In this document: positions 8,226 to 16,476 of the stretch, piece by piece
Layout of the letters: every line of letters starts with the position of its first letter
Position numbering within the stretch: position 1 is the first letter of the stretch
DNA from: Bacteroidaceae bacterium
GTDB lineage: Bacteria > Bacteroidota > Bacteroidia > Bacteroidales > Bacteroidaceae
Direction: 5' to 3'
Length of the DNA stretch: 54,354 bases
NCBI GenBank assembly: GCA_902362595.1
Contig: CABIXF010000026.1
Coordinates: forward strand, 1-54,354
Made by a program: the position numbers and the translations under genes
Notes under the pieces: model-generated
The model's database searches: none
What the model was told of the DNA's origin: nothing
What the model saw: only the letters and a program-made list of their open reading frames with translations

Positions 8226-9113
8226 ATGAATCCAGCTTTGCCTGCTACTAAAAAGCAGAAATTATTGAGAGAGACCAAGGATTATTTAATGATTGCTTTG
8301 GGAATGATTATGTATGGTATCGGATGGACCGTGTTTTTGTTGCCAAGTGACATTCCTTCGGGAGCGGTACCCGGAATTGCATCCATTGTGTATTGGGGAA
8401 CGGGTTTTCCGGTGCAGTATACCTATTTGATTATAAATTTTCTGTTGCTTTTGCTTGCCCTCAAGATTTTGGGACTTAGGTTTTGTTTGAAAACTATTTT
8501 TGCGGTTTTCACATTGACTTTCATATTAAGTGTCATCCAAAAGTTTGTATCAGGGCCGTTGATTCATGACCAACCTTTCATGTCGTGTGTACTGGGAGCT
8601 TCTTTTTGTGGAGCGGGTATTGGAGTCGCATTCTCGGCCAATGGAAGTACAGGAGGAACGGATATTATTGCGGCTATTGTCAACAAATATCGTGATATTA
8701 CTTTAGGAAGAGTCATCTTGATTTGTGATATAATCATTATATCTTCCAGTTATTTGGTGTTGCATAATTGGGAAAAAGTGGTGTATGGTTATGTAGTGCT
8801 GTTTATTTCCAGTTTTGTGCTTGACCAAGTAGTGAACAGTGCTCGTCAGTCGGTGCAGTTTTTCATCATTTCCAGTAAATACGAAGAAATTGGAGCGCGC
8901 ATCAACAAGGATCTGCACCGTGGAGTGACATTTATAGATGGAGTGGGTTGTTATACTCATAATGGCGTGAAGATGATGTTTGTTTTGGCTAAAAAGAGTG
9001 AGTCGAGCGTAATTTTCCGGTTGATTAAAGATATTGACCCGAAAGCCTTTGTGTCACAAAGTGCGGTGATTGGTGTGTTTGGTGAAGGGTTCGATCGTAT
9101 TAAGGTTAAATAA
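8226..9113 (+). CDS. YitT family membrane protein (DUF161 + DUF2179)
   Basis: The protein has 295 residues. The first ~205 carry about six hydrophobic segments, with the glycine-rich family motifs FLLPSDIPSGAVPGIASI and FSANGSTGGTDIIAAIV. The last ~85 residues form a soluble DUF2179 domain (HRGVTFIDGVGCYTHNGVKMMFV, then IDPKAFVSQSAVIGVFGEGFD). Members of this family are inner-membrane proteins of unknown transport function. The DUF2179 domain is PII-like in shape and is suspected to sense a small ligand. The ATG at 8226 is the first in frame and follows the promoter box at 8190. The Crp/Fnr-type regulator starts 23 bases after the stop, so the two are probably cotranscribed; whether the regulator controls this gene is inference. 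Confidence 0.9.
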   Translation: MNPALPATKKQKLLRETKDYLMIALGMIMYGIGWTVFLLPSDIPSGAVPGIASIVYWGTGFPVQYTYLIINFLLLLLALKILGLRFCLKTIFAVFTLTFILSVIQKFVSGPLIHDQPFMSCVLGASFCGAGIGVAFSANGSTGGTDIIAAIVNKYRDITLGRVILICDIIIISSSYLVLHNWEKVVYGYVVLFISSFVLDQVVNSARQSVQFFIISSKYEEIGARINKDLHRGVTFIDGVGCYTHNGVKMMFVLAKKSESSVIFRLIKDIDPKAFVSQSAVIGVFGEGFDRIKVK

Positions 9114-9136
9114 ATTCTAACGTTAAATTGAATAAT

Positions 9137-9724
9137 ATGACAACAAATATAGAGGCTGCCAAGATGATGGTTTCCGGGATGAATTGTCTTCTCAACCGGG
9201 AGCAGATTCATGGGTTGGCAGAGATACTGACTTGCAAGAAATATAAAAAAGGGGAGCGGATATTGGATGAAGGTGATGTGTGTCGTTCTATGCTCTATAT
9301 TGAAAAAGGATTGACGCGTCAGTTTTATTTCAAATATGATAAAGACCTGACAGAACATATTGCTTATGAAGGCGGAGTGGTAATCTGTTTGGAAAGTTAT
9401 TTGAAGGAAGAACCTACCCGGTTGATGATTGAAACGTTGGAACCGACGGTATTGTGGGAAATCCCTAAAAGCAAAATGGAGCAACTTTCACTGGAAGATG
9501 CGGCAATAGGGGCATGGTACCGTAGAATATTCGAACTGTCGTTGATTGAGTCGCAGGTGAAAGCCGATACATTGCGTTTTGAGCCTGCCCACGAACGTTA
9601 TACCAAACTGCTTCAGCTGCATCCTGAGATTTTGAAGCGTACGCCGCTGGTTTATATTGCTTCTTTGTTGCAGATGACGCCGGAGACACTGAGTAGAGTA
9701 CGTTCGGCTAGTCTGAACAGTTGA
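9137..9724 (+). CDS. Crp/Fnr-type regulator with cyclic nucleotide-binding fold
   Basis: This protein of 195 residues has a cNMP-binding beta-roll at about residues 20-130 (KGERILDEGDVCRSMLYIEKGLTRQFY) and a short C-terminal helical region ending PLVYIASLLQMTPETLSRVRSA. That ending is the recognition helix of a Crp-type HTH. The cAMP-contacting Arg-Ser/Thr pocket of E. coli CRP is not evident, so the ligand is unknown. The frame could begin at a TTG at 9128, but the ATG at 9137 is preferred. It is 23 bases behind the YitT-like gene. It probably acts as a dimeric DNA-binding regulator; targets cannot be inferred. Confidence 0.85.
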   Translation: MTTNIEAAKMMVSGMNCLLNREQIHGLAEILTCKKYKKGERILDEGDVCRSMLYIEKGLTRQFYFKYDKDLTEHIAYEGGVVICLESYLKEEPTRLMIETLEPTVLWEIPKSKMEQLSLEDAAIGAWYRRIFELSLIESQVKADTLRFEPAHERYTKLLQLHPEILKRTPLVYIASLLQMTPETLSRVRSASLNS

Positions 9725-9740
9725 CGTCAAAATTGAAAAA

Positions 9741-9776
9741 AGAATGGAATGGTCTGTGTCAGAACAGAACCATTCC
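9741..9776 (-). terminator. Terminator overlapping the end of the surface repeat gene
   Basis: GGAATGGT (9746-9753) pairs with ACCATTCC (9769-9776). On the minus strand a T-rich tract follows. The stop codon of the minus-strand gene (9759-9761) lies within the loop, so the terminator begins inside the coding region. Confidence 0.6.
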
Positions 9777-11006
9777 AGCTTCTATTACCATTTTCTTGTC
9801 GAAGGCCTGATTTCCTTTGTAGGTACGTGTCCATCCGTATCCGCCGGAAACAAAAAGGCCGAATTTCTTTGTAAGGCTGTATTCCAGGCTGATGCGGGGT
9901 TCCAATGCATACAGGCGGGCCGGAAATCCTTGATTCTTGTTGTCTAATGACTCAATGTGATAGTATCCGATATCGGCACTGAGGTCCAGTTTCTTCGTGA
10001 GGCTGTGGTATACGCCAGCACGATAAAATCCACTGACAGAGAATGGATGGTTTGTTCCCAAATAATAGGCTCCTGCACCGATTTGTGTATAAGTAAACCG
10101 GTTTTTGAAGCGGATTGAAACACTGCCTTTATTGGCATTACCTCCTGAAACAATCATTTGCACACGTGTGTCAGGCTTCAGGTTGATGCATCCTATCTGG
10201 TGTGCCGTACTGTCTGTACTTACATTGATGATTCCTATTTGATAGCCTCTCGAATTGCTTTTGGTGTTGACATTCCCGATTCCTAACTGAACACCTTTGT
10301 TCTCTACGCTATAGTTGAGCAACGCGCTTTGTACACCTCTATTTTCCACACTGACATTTCCTAAAGCCGCAATCTGCCATCCTTGATTGGATTTTCCGGT
10401 GACATTGAGCAAGGAAGTCAATTGTACCCCTCTGGAAGAATTTCCGGAAACGTTCATGAGGCCTCCGATAATCAGTCCGGCTTGTATGTCTTTGTTGACG
10501 TTCGCCAGTCCGGCGATGGCCATGCCTCTGAGATCTTCACTGACATTCACCAGCCCGGCGATACCCATTCCTTTAATATCTCCTCCGGAAATATTGCCCA
10601 GTCCGGCAACTGACAAACCGTATGTGGAAGTTCCTGTTACATTGGTCAGTCCGGAAAGAATAAAGCCACACGCTCTTTTTCCTGTTACATTGGCAATGCC
10701 CGAAATCTGGACACCGGTAGCTTTCAGTCCAGACACGTTGGTCAGTCCGGATAATTGGAGTCCGTAGGAATTGTAATGTTGTAAACTTGATATGACATTG
10801 ATTCCCAACCCATTCAGACAGGGCGAATTGGTGAATAATCCAACGTTCAGGTACGTTCTTTGAGGAAATTTCTTTTTGTTGGTAATATTCAGTGACACAT
10901 TCGGTCCTTTTTTCAGTACGCTTTTCTGTTCTGTTTGCTGAGCAAAGAGATGTGTTCCTGCGAGGAGACTTCCCCACAGGAACACCGATATAACTTTAAA
11001 TCTCAT
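9759..11006 (-). CDS. Secreted LA_2272-type surface repeat protein
   Basis: 415 residues counted from the ATG at 11004-11006, where MRFKVISVFLWGSLLAGTHLFAQ makes a good Sec signal peptide. A longer in-frame start overlaps the upstream gene and adds a highly basic stretch, so it is rejected. From about residue 60 to 260 a repeat of roughly 20 residues recurs, for example GLQLSGLTNVSG, GVQISGIANVTG, GLSVAGLGNISG, GMGIAGLVNVSE and GVQLTSLLNVTG. The consensus G-(hydrophobic)-x-(hydrophobic)-G-L-x-N-V-(S/T) predicts a beta-solenoid. The C-terminal ~130 residues, with alternating aromatic strands and a final MVIEAGMVLF, look like an outer-membrane beta-barrel or sandwich. Its start is 4 bases after the acyl-CoA ligase stop, so the two are coupled. 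Function unknown. Confidence 0.75.
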   Translation of the reverse strand: MRFKVISVFLWGSLLAGTHLFAQQTEQKSVLKKGPNVSLNITNKKKFPQRTYLNVGLFTNSPCLNGLGINVISSLQHYNSYGLQLSGLTNVSGLKATGVQISGIANVTGKRACGFILSGLTNVTGTSTYGLSVAGLGNISGGDIKGMGIAGLVNVSEDLRGMAIAGLANVNKDIQAGLIIGGLMNVSGNSSRGVQLTSLLNVTGKSNQGWQIAALGNVSVENRGVQSALLNYSVENKGVQLGIGNVNTKSNSRGYQIGIINVSTDSTAHQIGCINLKPDTRVQMIVSGGNANKGSVSIRFKNRFTYTQIGAGAYYLGTNHPFSVSGFYRAGVYHSLTKKLDLSADIGYYHIESLDNKNQGFPARLYALEPRISLEYSLTKKFGLFVSGGYGWTRTYKGNQAFDKKMVIEAGMVLF

Positions 11007-11010
11007 AGTG

Positions 11011-12669
11011 TTATTTGACATCTTGATAAAGGAAACGTTTAATGCTCTTCTTCGGCGTTTTCTCAAATTCTTCCGGGTAGATTTTGACACGGGCAATCTG
11101 AGAGTAGGCAGGAAGTTCTGCATTTACGGCCACTCGGTTTTCTTCCATAATTCTTTCGATATCTTCCTTTGTCAGTCCTTGTTTGAATGCTTCATCGAAG
11201 TCTGGATAAATCAGTGCCGCCAGTTTATTGTCACTCTGTTGGATAACGATGTTTTCACATACATAAGGCAGATTGCTCAGCTTTTCCTCAATCTCTTCCG
11301 GGTAAATATTTTGTCCGGAAGGGCCAAGTAGCATATTTTTGCTTCTTCCTTTGATTGTGACATTTCCATCCTTGTCCATGATTCCTAAATCTCCGGTATG
11401 CAGCCAGCCGTCCGCATCAATGGCTTGGGCGGTCGATTCTGGATTCTTGTAGTATCCCAGCATGACATTTTCGCCTCGGGTGAGAATCTCTCCGACAATG
11501 CGTTGCGGATCTGGACTGTCAATTTTAACTTCCATGCGGGGGGCAGCTTTTCCGCAAGACCCCGGTTTGTAGCGCTTCCAGTCTTCGTAACAGATAATCG
11601 GCCCACACTCTGTCATTCCATAACCTACTGTGTAGGGGAAATCCAAGCTCCTCAACAGGCGTTCCACATCTTGATTGAATGCCGCTCCTCCAATAATGAC
11701 TTCATAGAAGTTTCCTCCAAATGCTTGTACCATGTGTTCGCGTACAGCTTCTTTGATTTTATCATTAATAAGTGGAACTCTCAATAGAATTTTCATCTTC
11801 AGTGTTTCCAGCTTAGGAAGTACATTCTTCTTAATGATTTTTTCAATAATAAGTGGAACCGAAATCACAATATGAGGTTTGACTTCCGTGAATGCCTGGA
11901 AGATAATTTTGGGGCTTGGCATACGGGTTAGGAAATATACATGACAGCCTGCACAAACTTCATAGATAAACTCGAAAGCCAGTCCGTACATGTGTGCCAT
12001 CGGAAGGATGGAGATTACTTTGTTGCCGGGCTGCATGTGCAGTACCTCGAAGGCAAATTGCGTGTTGGACCACAGGCTGCGGTAAGGAATCATGACACCT
12101 TTTGAGAAACTCGTCGTTCCCGATGTATAGTTGATTAAGGCCAGTTCTTCCGGCGTGTCTCTCCGATAGCTGACATGTTCTTTCCGGAAATTACGCGGGA
12201 ATTTTTTTCCGAACATCTCATTCAGGTGCTCGCGGGCATATTCCAGTTGTTTGCTGCGGCAGACCAGTAAGGTGAAATCGGTCATCAAGATGATTCCTTC
12301 CAGATTGGGCATTTCGCTTTCGTTCAACGACTCCCATACCACATCGCCCACAAAAAGCAGGCGGGCATCGGAATGGTTCACGATATTGTGAATGTTGTCT
12401 GCCTTGAACTCATGCAGAATGGGAACAGCCACGGCTCCGTAGGTCAGAATGGCCAGAAAAGCGACTCCCCAGTGCGAACTGTTACGTCCGCACAAGGCCA
12501 CTTTGTCGCCTGGCTTGATACCGCTTTCTTCCAGCAGGATATGTAGTTTTTCTATTTTTCGTGCTACGTCCTTGTATTGCAAGGTGGCGCCTTTGTAGTC
12601 TGTCAGGGCGTCAAGGTCCCAGTTTTTCTTGATGCTGTCTTCGATGAAGGCCAGAAAACTTTTTTCCAT
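11011..12669 (-). CDS. AMP-forming long-chain acyl-CoA ligase
   Basis: This member of the ANL superfamily would activate a fatty or other carboxylic acid with ATP and attach it to CoA. From the ATG at 12667-12669 it has 552 residues. The phosphate-binding loop YTSGTTSFSKGVMI and the motif YGMTECGP are clear. The hinge region WLHTGDLGIMDKDGNVTIKGRSKNM and the C-terminal catalytic lysine in PEEFEKTPKKSIKRFL are also present. In-frame ATGs further upstream would place the start within the promoter region, so the start MEKSFLAFIEDSI is chosen. A well-formed promoter lies 42 bases upstream. It is followed after 4 bases by the surface repeat protein gene. Substrate chain length cannot be read from the sequence. 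Confidence 0.9.
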   Translation of the reverse strand: MEKSFLAFIEDSIKKNWDLDALTDYKGATLQYKDVARKIEKLHILLEESGIKPGDKVALCGRNSSHWGVAFLAILTYGAVAVPILHEFKADNIHNIVNHSDARLLFVGDVVWESLNESEMPNLEGIILMTDFTLLVCRSKQLEYAREHLNEMFGKKFPRNFRKEHVSYRRDTPEELALINYTSGTTSFSKGVMIPYRSLWSNTQFAFEVLHMQPGNKVISILPMAHMYGLAFEFIYEVCAGCHVYFLTRMPSPKIIFQAFTEVKPHIVISVPLIIEKIIKKNVLPKLETLKMKILLRVPLINDKIKEAVREHMVQAFGGNFYEVIIGGAAFNQDVERLLRSLDFPYTVGYGMTECGPIICYEDWKRYKPGSCGKAAPRMEVKIDSPDPQRIVGEILTRGENVMLGYYKNPESTAQAIDADGWLHTGDLGIMDKDGNVTIKGRSKNMLLGPSGQNIYPEEIEEKLSNLPYVCENIVIQQSDNKLAALIYPDFDEAFKQGLTKEDIERIMEENRVAVNAELPAYSQIARVKIYPEEFEKTPKKSIKRFLYQDVK

Positions 12670-12710
12670 ATAATCGTATTTATTGTTTGCACAAAGTTGG
12701 CTCATTTGTG

Positions 12711-12741
12711 CAAAGATACCGTTTTGTTTCAAGTTACCAAA
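12711..12741 (-). promoter_or_regulatory. Promoter of the acyl-CoA ligase operon
   Basis: Minus-strand TTTG (12738-12741), 19-base spacer, then TATCTTTG (12711-12718): a full match to the Bacteroides consensus. It decides the start at 12669. Confidence 0.75.
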
Positions 12742-12792
12742 CAAAATAAAATAAAACTATGCTGTTTGGTATGCTTTTCGTAAGGAAAAGGA

Positions 12793-14493
12793 TTATTTTA
12801 CCTTGAATTTCAGAATCTTTCCTCCGTAGGCTGGAAGTTCCGTGCAGACCGGACTGTCCGGAGAGAAGCAGATGGTTTCCTGTTTCCCTGAGAGCAGGTC
12901 CTTGCATTTGCATTTCGGGGAGGGAGTCATTTTCAGGTAATCGAATGCATGCGTAGGGATGTTGACCCCAATCTGTGCGGGAGCATCTCCGAAGTTTACC
13001 ATAACCAGTAATACTTCATTGGCAAATTTCCGTAGGAAGGCATACTGCTTGTGTTCGTTCATTTGCCATCCGTTCAGATTGACATACATCAAATCGAAAA
13101 AGTCACCGTCACTGATGGCCGGTTCATTCTGGCAGATGTGCAGCACGGTTTCATAGAAATGCCGCAATTCCTTTTCTCTTTCATTCAGCAGATGTGTGTT
13201 CCAGCGTCCGTGGTTGTTCCAGCGGAAAATGCTGTCCACGCACCAATAGTCGAAAATAGTTGTCCTTCCGTCGCGTCCGCTGAATCCTTCACTGTCCATG
13301 CCTTTTTCGCCCAGTTCCTGACCGAAATAGACCATGACCGGATTTTTCCGCAGACAAGCCGAAACGATGAAGGCCGGGATAGCCTTGAATGGGTCTTCGG
13401 CAAAGAAGCCGGAGGCGATGCGTTGTTCGTCGTGGTTCTCCAGGAAGTTCAGCATGTGGTCCTGGATGTCGTCCACGCTCTGCCAGCAATGCGTAATGCC
13501 GGTGGCTGAGGCATAGTCGCAGGTGATGTTTCTCAGCGTGTCATAAAGGCCCACTTTGTCGTACAAGTAATCAAAGTGTCCATTGTGGATATAGTTCCGG
13601 TATTCGTTCGGATTATATACTTCGGCAATAAAGATAATATTCGGGTAAGCAGCTTTGATGCGCGGGATGACCCATCCCCAGAATTCGCAGGGCACCATCT
13701 CTGCCATATCACAGCGGAAACCGTCGATTCCTTTTTCGGCCCAGTAGCTCAGTATCTGCTCCATTTTATACCAGGTGTCGGGAATCGGGTCGAAGTGTCC
13801 TCCCGTATGGTTGATGTAATCCACTCCATAGTTCAGTTTGACCGTTTCGTACCAGTCGTTCCGGTTAGGCCACGGGTCAAAGCGGTCGTTGCCGGTAGCC
13901 TTTGCCGGCATCTCTTCGTAGGTCCCCATTGCAGGGTTGTAGAAATCAATTTCCCCTTCCAGTTTCTGTCCGGGAATGTAGTAGAAATTGTTTTGCGGGT
14001 TGAAAGCCTGTGTGCAGTCGTCGTTTTCTCCCAAATCTTTGACTCCCTGTGGCTTGGCGATGGAATGATACTGGCGTGCCACGTGGTTGGGTACGAAATC
14101 GATAATCATTTTCAGTCCACATTCATGGGTACGTTTCACCAGCTCCTCGAATTCTTCCATGCGTTTGTCCACATGTTCAGCCAGATCGGGGTCGACATCG
14201 TAGTAATCCCGGATAGCGTAGGGAGAACCGGCTTTTCCTTTCACGATGGAAGGATGGTTTTTAGGTATGCCGTAGGCTGTGTAGTCTGTTTGTGAGGCAT
14301 GGGCCAGCAGGCCTGTATACCAGATGTGAGTGGCTCCCAGCTTTTTGATTTCATGCAAGGCTTGTTTGGTGAAGTCGTTCATTTTTCCACATCCGTTTGT
14401 CTCGATGTCTCCGTCCGGCTGGCAAGTTTTGTTTTGGTTGCCGAACAGTCTTGTAAATACTTGGTAAATAATGATTTTCTTTGTCGTCTCCAT
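12793..14493 (-). CDS. GH13 alpha-amylase family glycoside hydrolase
   Basis: This protein of 566 residues has no signal peptide, so it is probably cytoplasmic. The (beta/alpha)8 barrel motifs of clan GH-H are present in order: DFVPNH at 132-137, GFRCDMAEM with nucleophile D262, IAEVYNP with acid/base E291, and ENHDEQR with the transition-state Asp D355. A C-terminal beta domain of about 90 residues follows (LVMVNFGDAPAQIGVNIPTH). It should hydrolyse or transfer alpha-glucosidic bonds in maltodextrins or glycogen; the exact activity is undetermined. It is not placed in a SusCD locus, which suggests a role in intracellular glycogen or maltodextrin turnover. The ATG at 14491-14493 is the first in frame. 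A large palindrome lies upstream, between this gene and fabD. Confidence 0.9.
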   Translation of the reverse strand: METTKKIIIYQVFTRLFGNQNKTCQPDGDIETNGCGKMNDFTKQALHEIKKLGATHIWYTGLLAHASQTDYTAYGIPKNHPSIVKGKAGSPYAIRDYYDVDPDLAEHVDKRMEEFEELVKRTHECGLKMIIDFVPNHVARQYHSIAKPQGVKDLGENDDCTQAFNPQNNFYYIPGQKLEGEIDFYNPAMGTYEEMPAKATGNDRFDPWPNRNDWYETVKLNYGVDYINHTGGHFDPIPDTWYKMEQILSYWAEKGIDGFRCDMAEMVPCEFWGWVIPRIKAAYPNIIFIAEVYNPNEYRNYIHNGHFDYLYDKVGLYDTLRNITCDYASATGITHCWQSVDDIQDHMLNFLENHDEQRIASGFFAEDPFKAIPAFIVSACLRKNPVMVYFGQELGEKGMDSEGFSGRDGRTTIFDYWCVDSIFRWNNHGRWNTHLLNEREKELRHFYETVLHICQNEPAISDGDFFDLMYVNLNGWQMNEHKQYAFLRKFANEVLLVMVNFGDAPAQIGVNIPTHAFDYLKMTPSPKCKCKDLLSGKQETICFSPDSPVCTELPAYGGKILKFKVK

Positions 14494-14530
14494 AGTGAAT
14501 CTTTATTTCGTATATTGATAAAAATAAAAA

Positions 14531-14594
14531 GCACGAATTATACGCTTTAGCACGGATGTATGGAAAGGATCCGCCTGTTTCGTATAATTCGTGC
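14531..14594. repeat. Large palindrome between fabD and the amylase gene
   Basis: GCACGAATTATACG (14531-14544) is repeated in perfect inversion at 14581-14594. Inside, CGGAT and ATCCG can extend a cruciform. It lies 24 bases beyond the fabD stop and may end the fabD transcript, but no good T tract is seen. Confidence 0.6.
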
Positions 14595-14617
14595 CTTGTG
14601 TCAGACTTTGAGTCTGC

Positions 14618-15505
14618 TTATGCTATTCCGTGTGCGTTGACTTCTTTGTTGATTTTCTTGATCAGTCCCTGCAGTACGGCGCCCGGACCACATTCTGTAA
14701 AGTCGTCCGCTCCGTCGGCAATCATGTGTTGTACGGTCTGTGTCCAGCGTACAGAAGCCGTGAGCTGTGCTACCAGATTCTTCTTGATTTCAGCCGGGTC
14801 TGTATGAGGAAGAGCGTCTACATTCTGGTAAATCGGACATTTCGGGGTGTGGAACTCCGTGGCGTTGATGGCTGCTTCCAGTTCCACCTTGGCAGGGTCC
14901 ATGAGTGGAGAGTGGAAAGCACCGCCCACTTTCAACGGAAGCGCACGCTTGGCACCGGCGGCTTTCATCAGTTCGCAAGCCTTGTTGATACCTTCGATGC
15001 TTCCTGAAATGACAATCTGTCCCGGGCAGTTGTAGTTGGCTGCCACGCAGACTTCTCCTTCAGCAGCAACCGAAGCGCAGATTTCTTCTACCTTTTCATC
15101 CGGCAAAGCAATGATGGCCGCCATGGTAGAAGGCTGGGCTTCGCAGGCTTTCTGCATGGCCATGGCACGTGCGTACACCAGTTTCAGTCCGTCTTCGAAT
15201 GACAAGGCTCCGGCTGCGACCAAGGCAGAGAATTCACCCAAGGAGTGTCCGGCGGTCATTTCCGGCTGGAAAGCATCTCCCATGCACAAGGCAGAGATGA
15301 CAGAGTGAAGGAATACGGCGGGCTGAGTTACCTTTGTCTGACGCAAATCTTCGTCGGTACCTTCGAACATGATGTCGGTGATGCGGTAACCCAAAATATC
15401 ATTGGCTTTCTCAAATAATTCTTTGGCAAGTGGAGACGTTTCGTACAGGTCTTTTCCCATACATACGAACTGGGCTCCTTGTCCGGGAAATACAAATGCT
15501 TTCAT
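14618..15505 (-). CDS. fabD: Malonyl-CoA:ACP transacylase
   Basis: Cytoplasmic enzyme that moves malonyl groups from CoA to acyl carrier protein, the entry step of fatty acid elongation. The 295-residue length fits the family. The N-terminal FPGQGAQ motif (6-12) and the nucleophile serine S88 in GHSLGE are present, as is the active-site His in GGAFHSPLM near residue 197. The Arg that orients the malonyl carboxylate is in KLVYARAMAMQ. The gene is alone, not in a fab cluster, 54 bases downstream of thiD on the same strand, with its own -7-like box TACCTTTG at 15535-15542. The ATG at 15503-15505 begins MKAFVFPGQG, the standard FabD start. Confidence 0.96.
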   Translation of the reverse strand: MKAFVFPGQGAQFVCMGKDLYETSPLAKELFEKANDILGYRITDIMFEGTDEDLRQTKVTQPAVFLHSVISALCMGDAFQPEMTAGHSLGEFSALVAAGALSFEDGLKLVYARAMAMQKACEAQPSTMAAIIALPDEKVEEICASVAAEGEVCVAANYNCPGQIVISGSIEGINKACELMKAAGAKRALPLKVGGAFHSPLMDPAKVELEAAINATEFHTPKCPIYQNVDALPHTDPAEIKKNLVAQLTASVRWTQTVQHMIADGADDFTECGPGAVLQGLIKKINKEVNAHGIA

Positions 15506-15559
15506 ATTTTCTTCGTTGTTTAAGTTATTGCCTGCAAAGGTAATGATTATTTTGACATA

Positions 15560-16393
15560 TTACTCATTTTTGTCGAAAATGTGCATAGGCACAGGCGAAT
15601 AGAAGTGGTTCAACGGGCCATGTCCGTGTCCGATGCAGACGTCTTTTCCGGATTCGATGCCTAAATAGACATATTGTTTGGCTTTTTCTACGGCACTGGC
15701 AACAGGCTCACCCAGAGCCAGATACGTGGCGATGGCCGAGGACAGTGTACAGCCCGTGCCGTGGGTGTTACGGCTTTCTACCTTCGGGGCCGTGAACAGA
15801 TGGGGGGCGTCATCATCGGCTGTCTGAAGTACATCGCACATTTGTCCGCCGTCCAGGTGTCCTCCCTTGATAAGTACGCCTTTACAGCCCAGTTCCAGCA
15901 TCTTTTTAGCCTGGCGTTGCATGTCTTCGACGGTATTGATTTTTTGTCCGGCCAGTATTTCGGCCTCACTCAGGTTCGGCGTGATGAGGGTGGCCAAAGG
16001 GATTAACCGGGTCGTGATGGCTTCTATGGCTTCATCTTCCATCAGCTTGCATCCACTGGTGGATACCATGACAGGGTCGAAGACCACAAACCGTGGACGG
16101 TATTTCTGGAGTGATCCTGCGATGACCTCTACGATTTCCGTATCATTAATCATCCCAATTTTGATGGCTTGCGGGTGGATGTCCTCCATGACAGCCTCTA
16201 TTTGTCCTTTCACATAGGCAGGAGGAACAGGATGAATGCCTGTCACTCCGCAAGTGTTTTGTACAGTGATGGCGGTAATGGCACTGGCCGCGTAGGCTCC
16301 CAGTGCAGAAATGGCTTTGATGTCGGCTTGGATGCCCGCTCCACCGCTACAGTCGGAACCGGCGATGGTCAATATACAGGGGTAAGTTCTCAT
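15560..16393 (-). CDS. thiD: Hydroxymethylpyrimidine/phosphomethylpyrimidine kinase
   Basis: Ribokinase-superfamily enzyme of 277 residues. It phosphorylates hydroxymethylpyrimidine twice to give the pyrimidine half of thiamine. Visible are the N-terminal substrate motif GSDCSGGAGIQADIKAISALG, the conserved AITAITVQNT, and the C-terminal anion-hole/catalytic segment NTHGTGCTLSSAIATYLA with its catalytic Cys/Asp-type position. No other thi gene is nearby, as is common for this salvage-capable kinase. The ATG at 16391-16393 is 20 bases behind a -7 box at 16414-16421. It shares a short divergent promoter region with the mannose-1-phosphate guanylyltransferase gene. Confidence 0.95.
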   Translation of the reverse strand: MRTYPCILTIAGSDCSGGAGIQADIKAISALGAYAASAITAITVQNTCGVTGIHPVPPAYVKGQIEAVMEDIHPQAIKIGMINDTEIVEVIAGSLQKYRPRFVVFDPVMVSTSGCKLMEDEAIEAITTRLIPLATLITPNLSEAEILAGQKINTVEDMQRQAKKMLELGCKGVLIKGGHLDGGQMCDVLQTADDDAPHLFTAPKVESRNTHGTGCTLSSAIATYLALGEPVASAVEKAKQYVYLGIESGKDVCIGHGHGPLNHFYSPVPMHIFDKNE

Positions 16394-16413
16394 TTTCAGT
16401 AGATAATTTTTTA

Positions 16414-16421
16414 CAAAGATA
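16414..16421 (-). promoter_or_regulatory. -7 promoter box of thiD
   Basis: TATCTTTG on the minus strand, 20 bases before the thiD ATG. No strong -33 box. Confidence 0.5.
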
Positions 16422-16444
16422 GGAAATATTCAAAATTAATCATT

Positions 16445-16452
16445 TAACTTTG
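16445..16452 (+). promoter_or_regulatory. -7 promoter box of the guanylyltransferase gene
   Basis: TAACTTTG, 24 bases before the ATG at 16477. This argues against the in-frame TTG at 16450 as the start, because that codon would lie within the promoter. Confidence 0.5.
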
Positions 16453-16476
16453 CGTAGTTACCAAGAAAAGTTTGTT

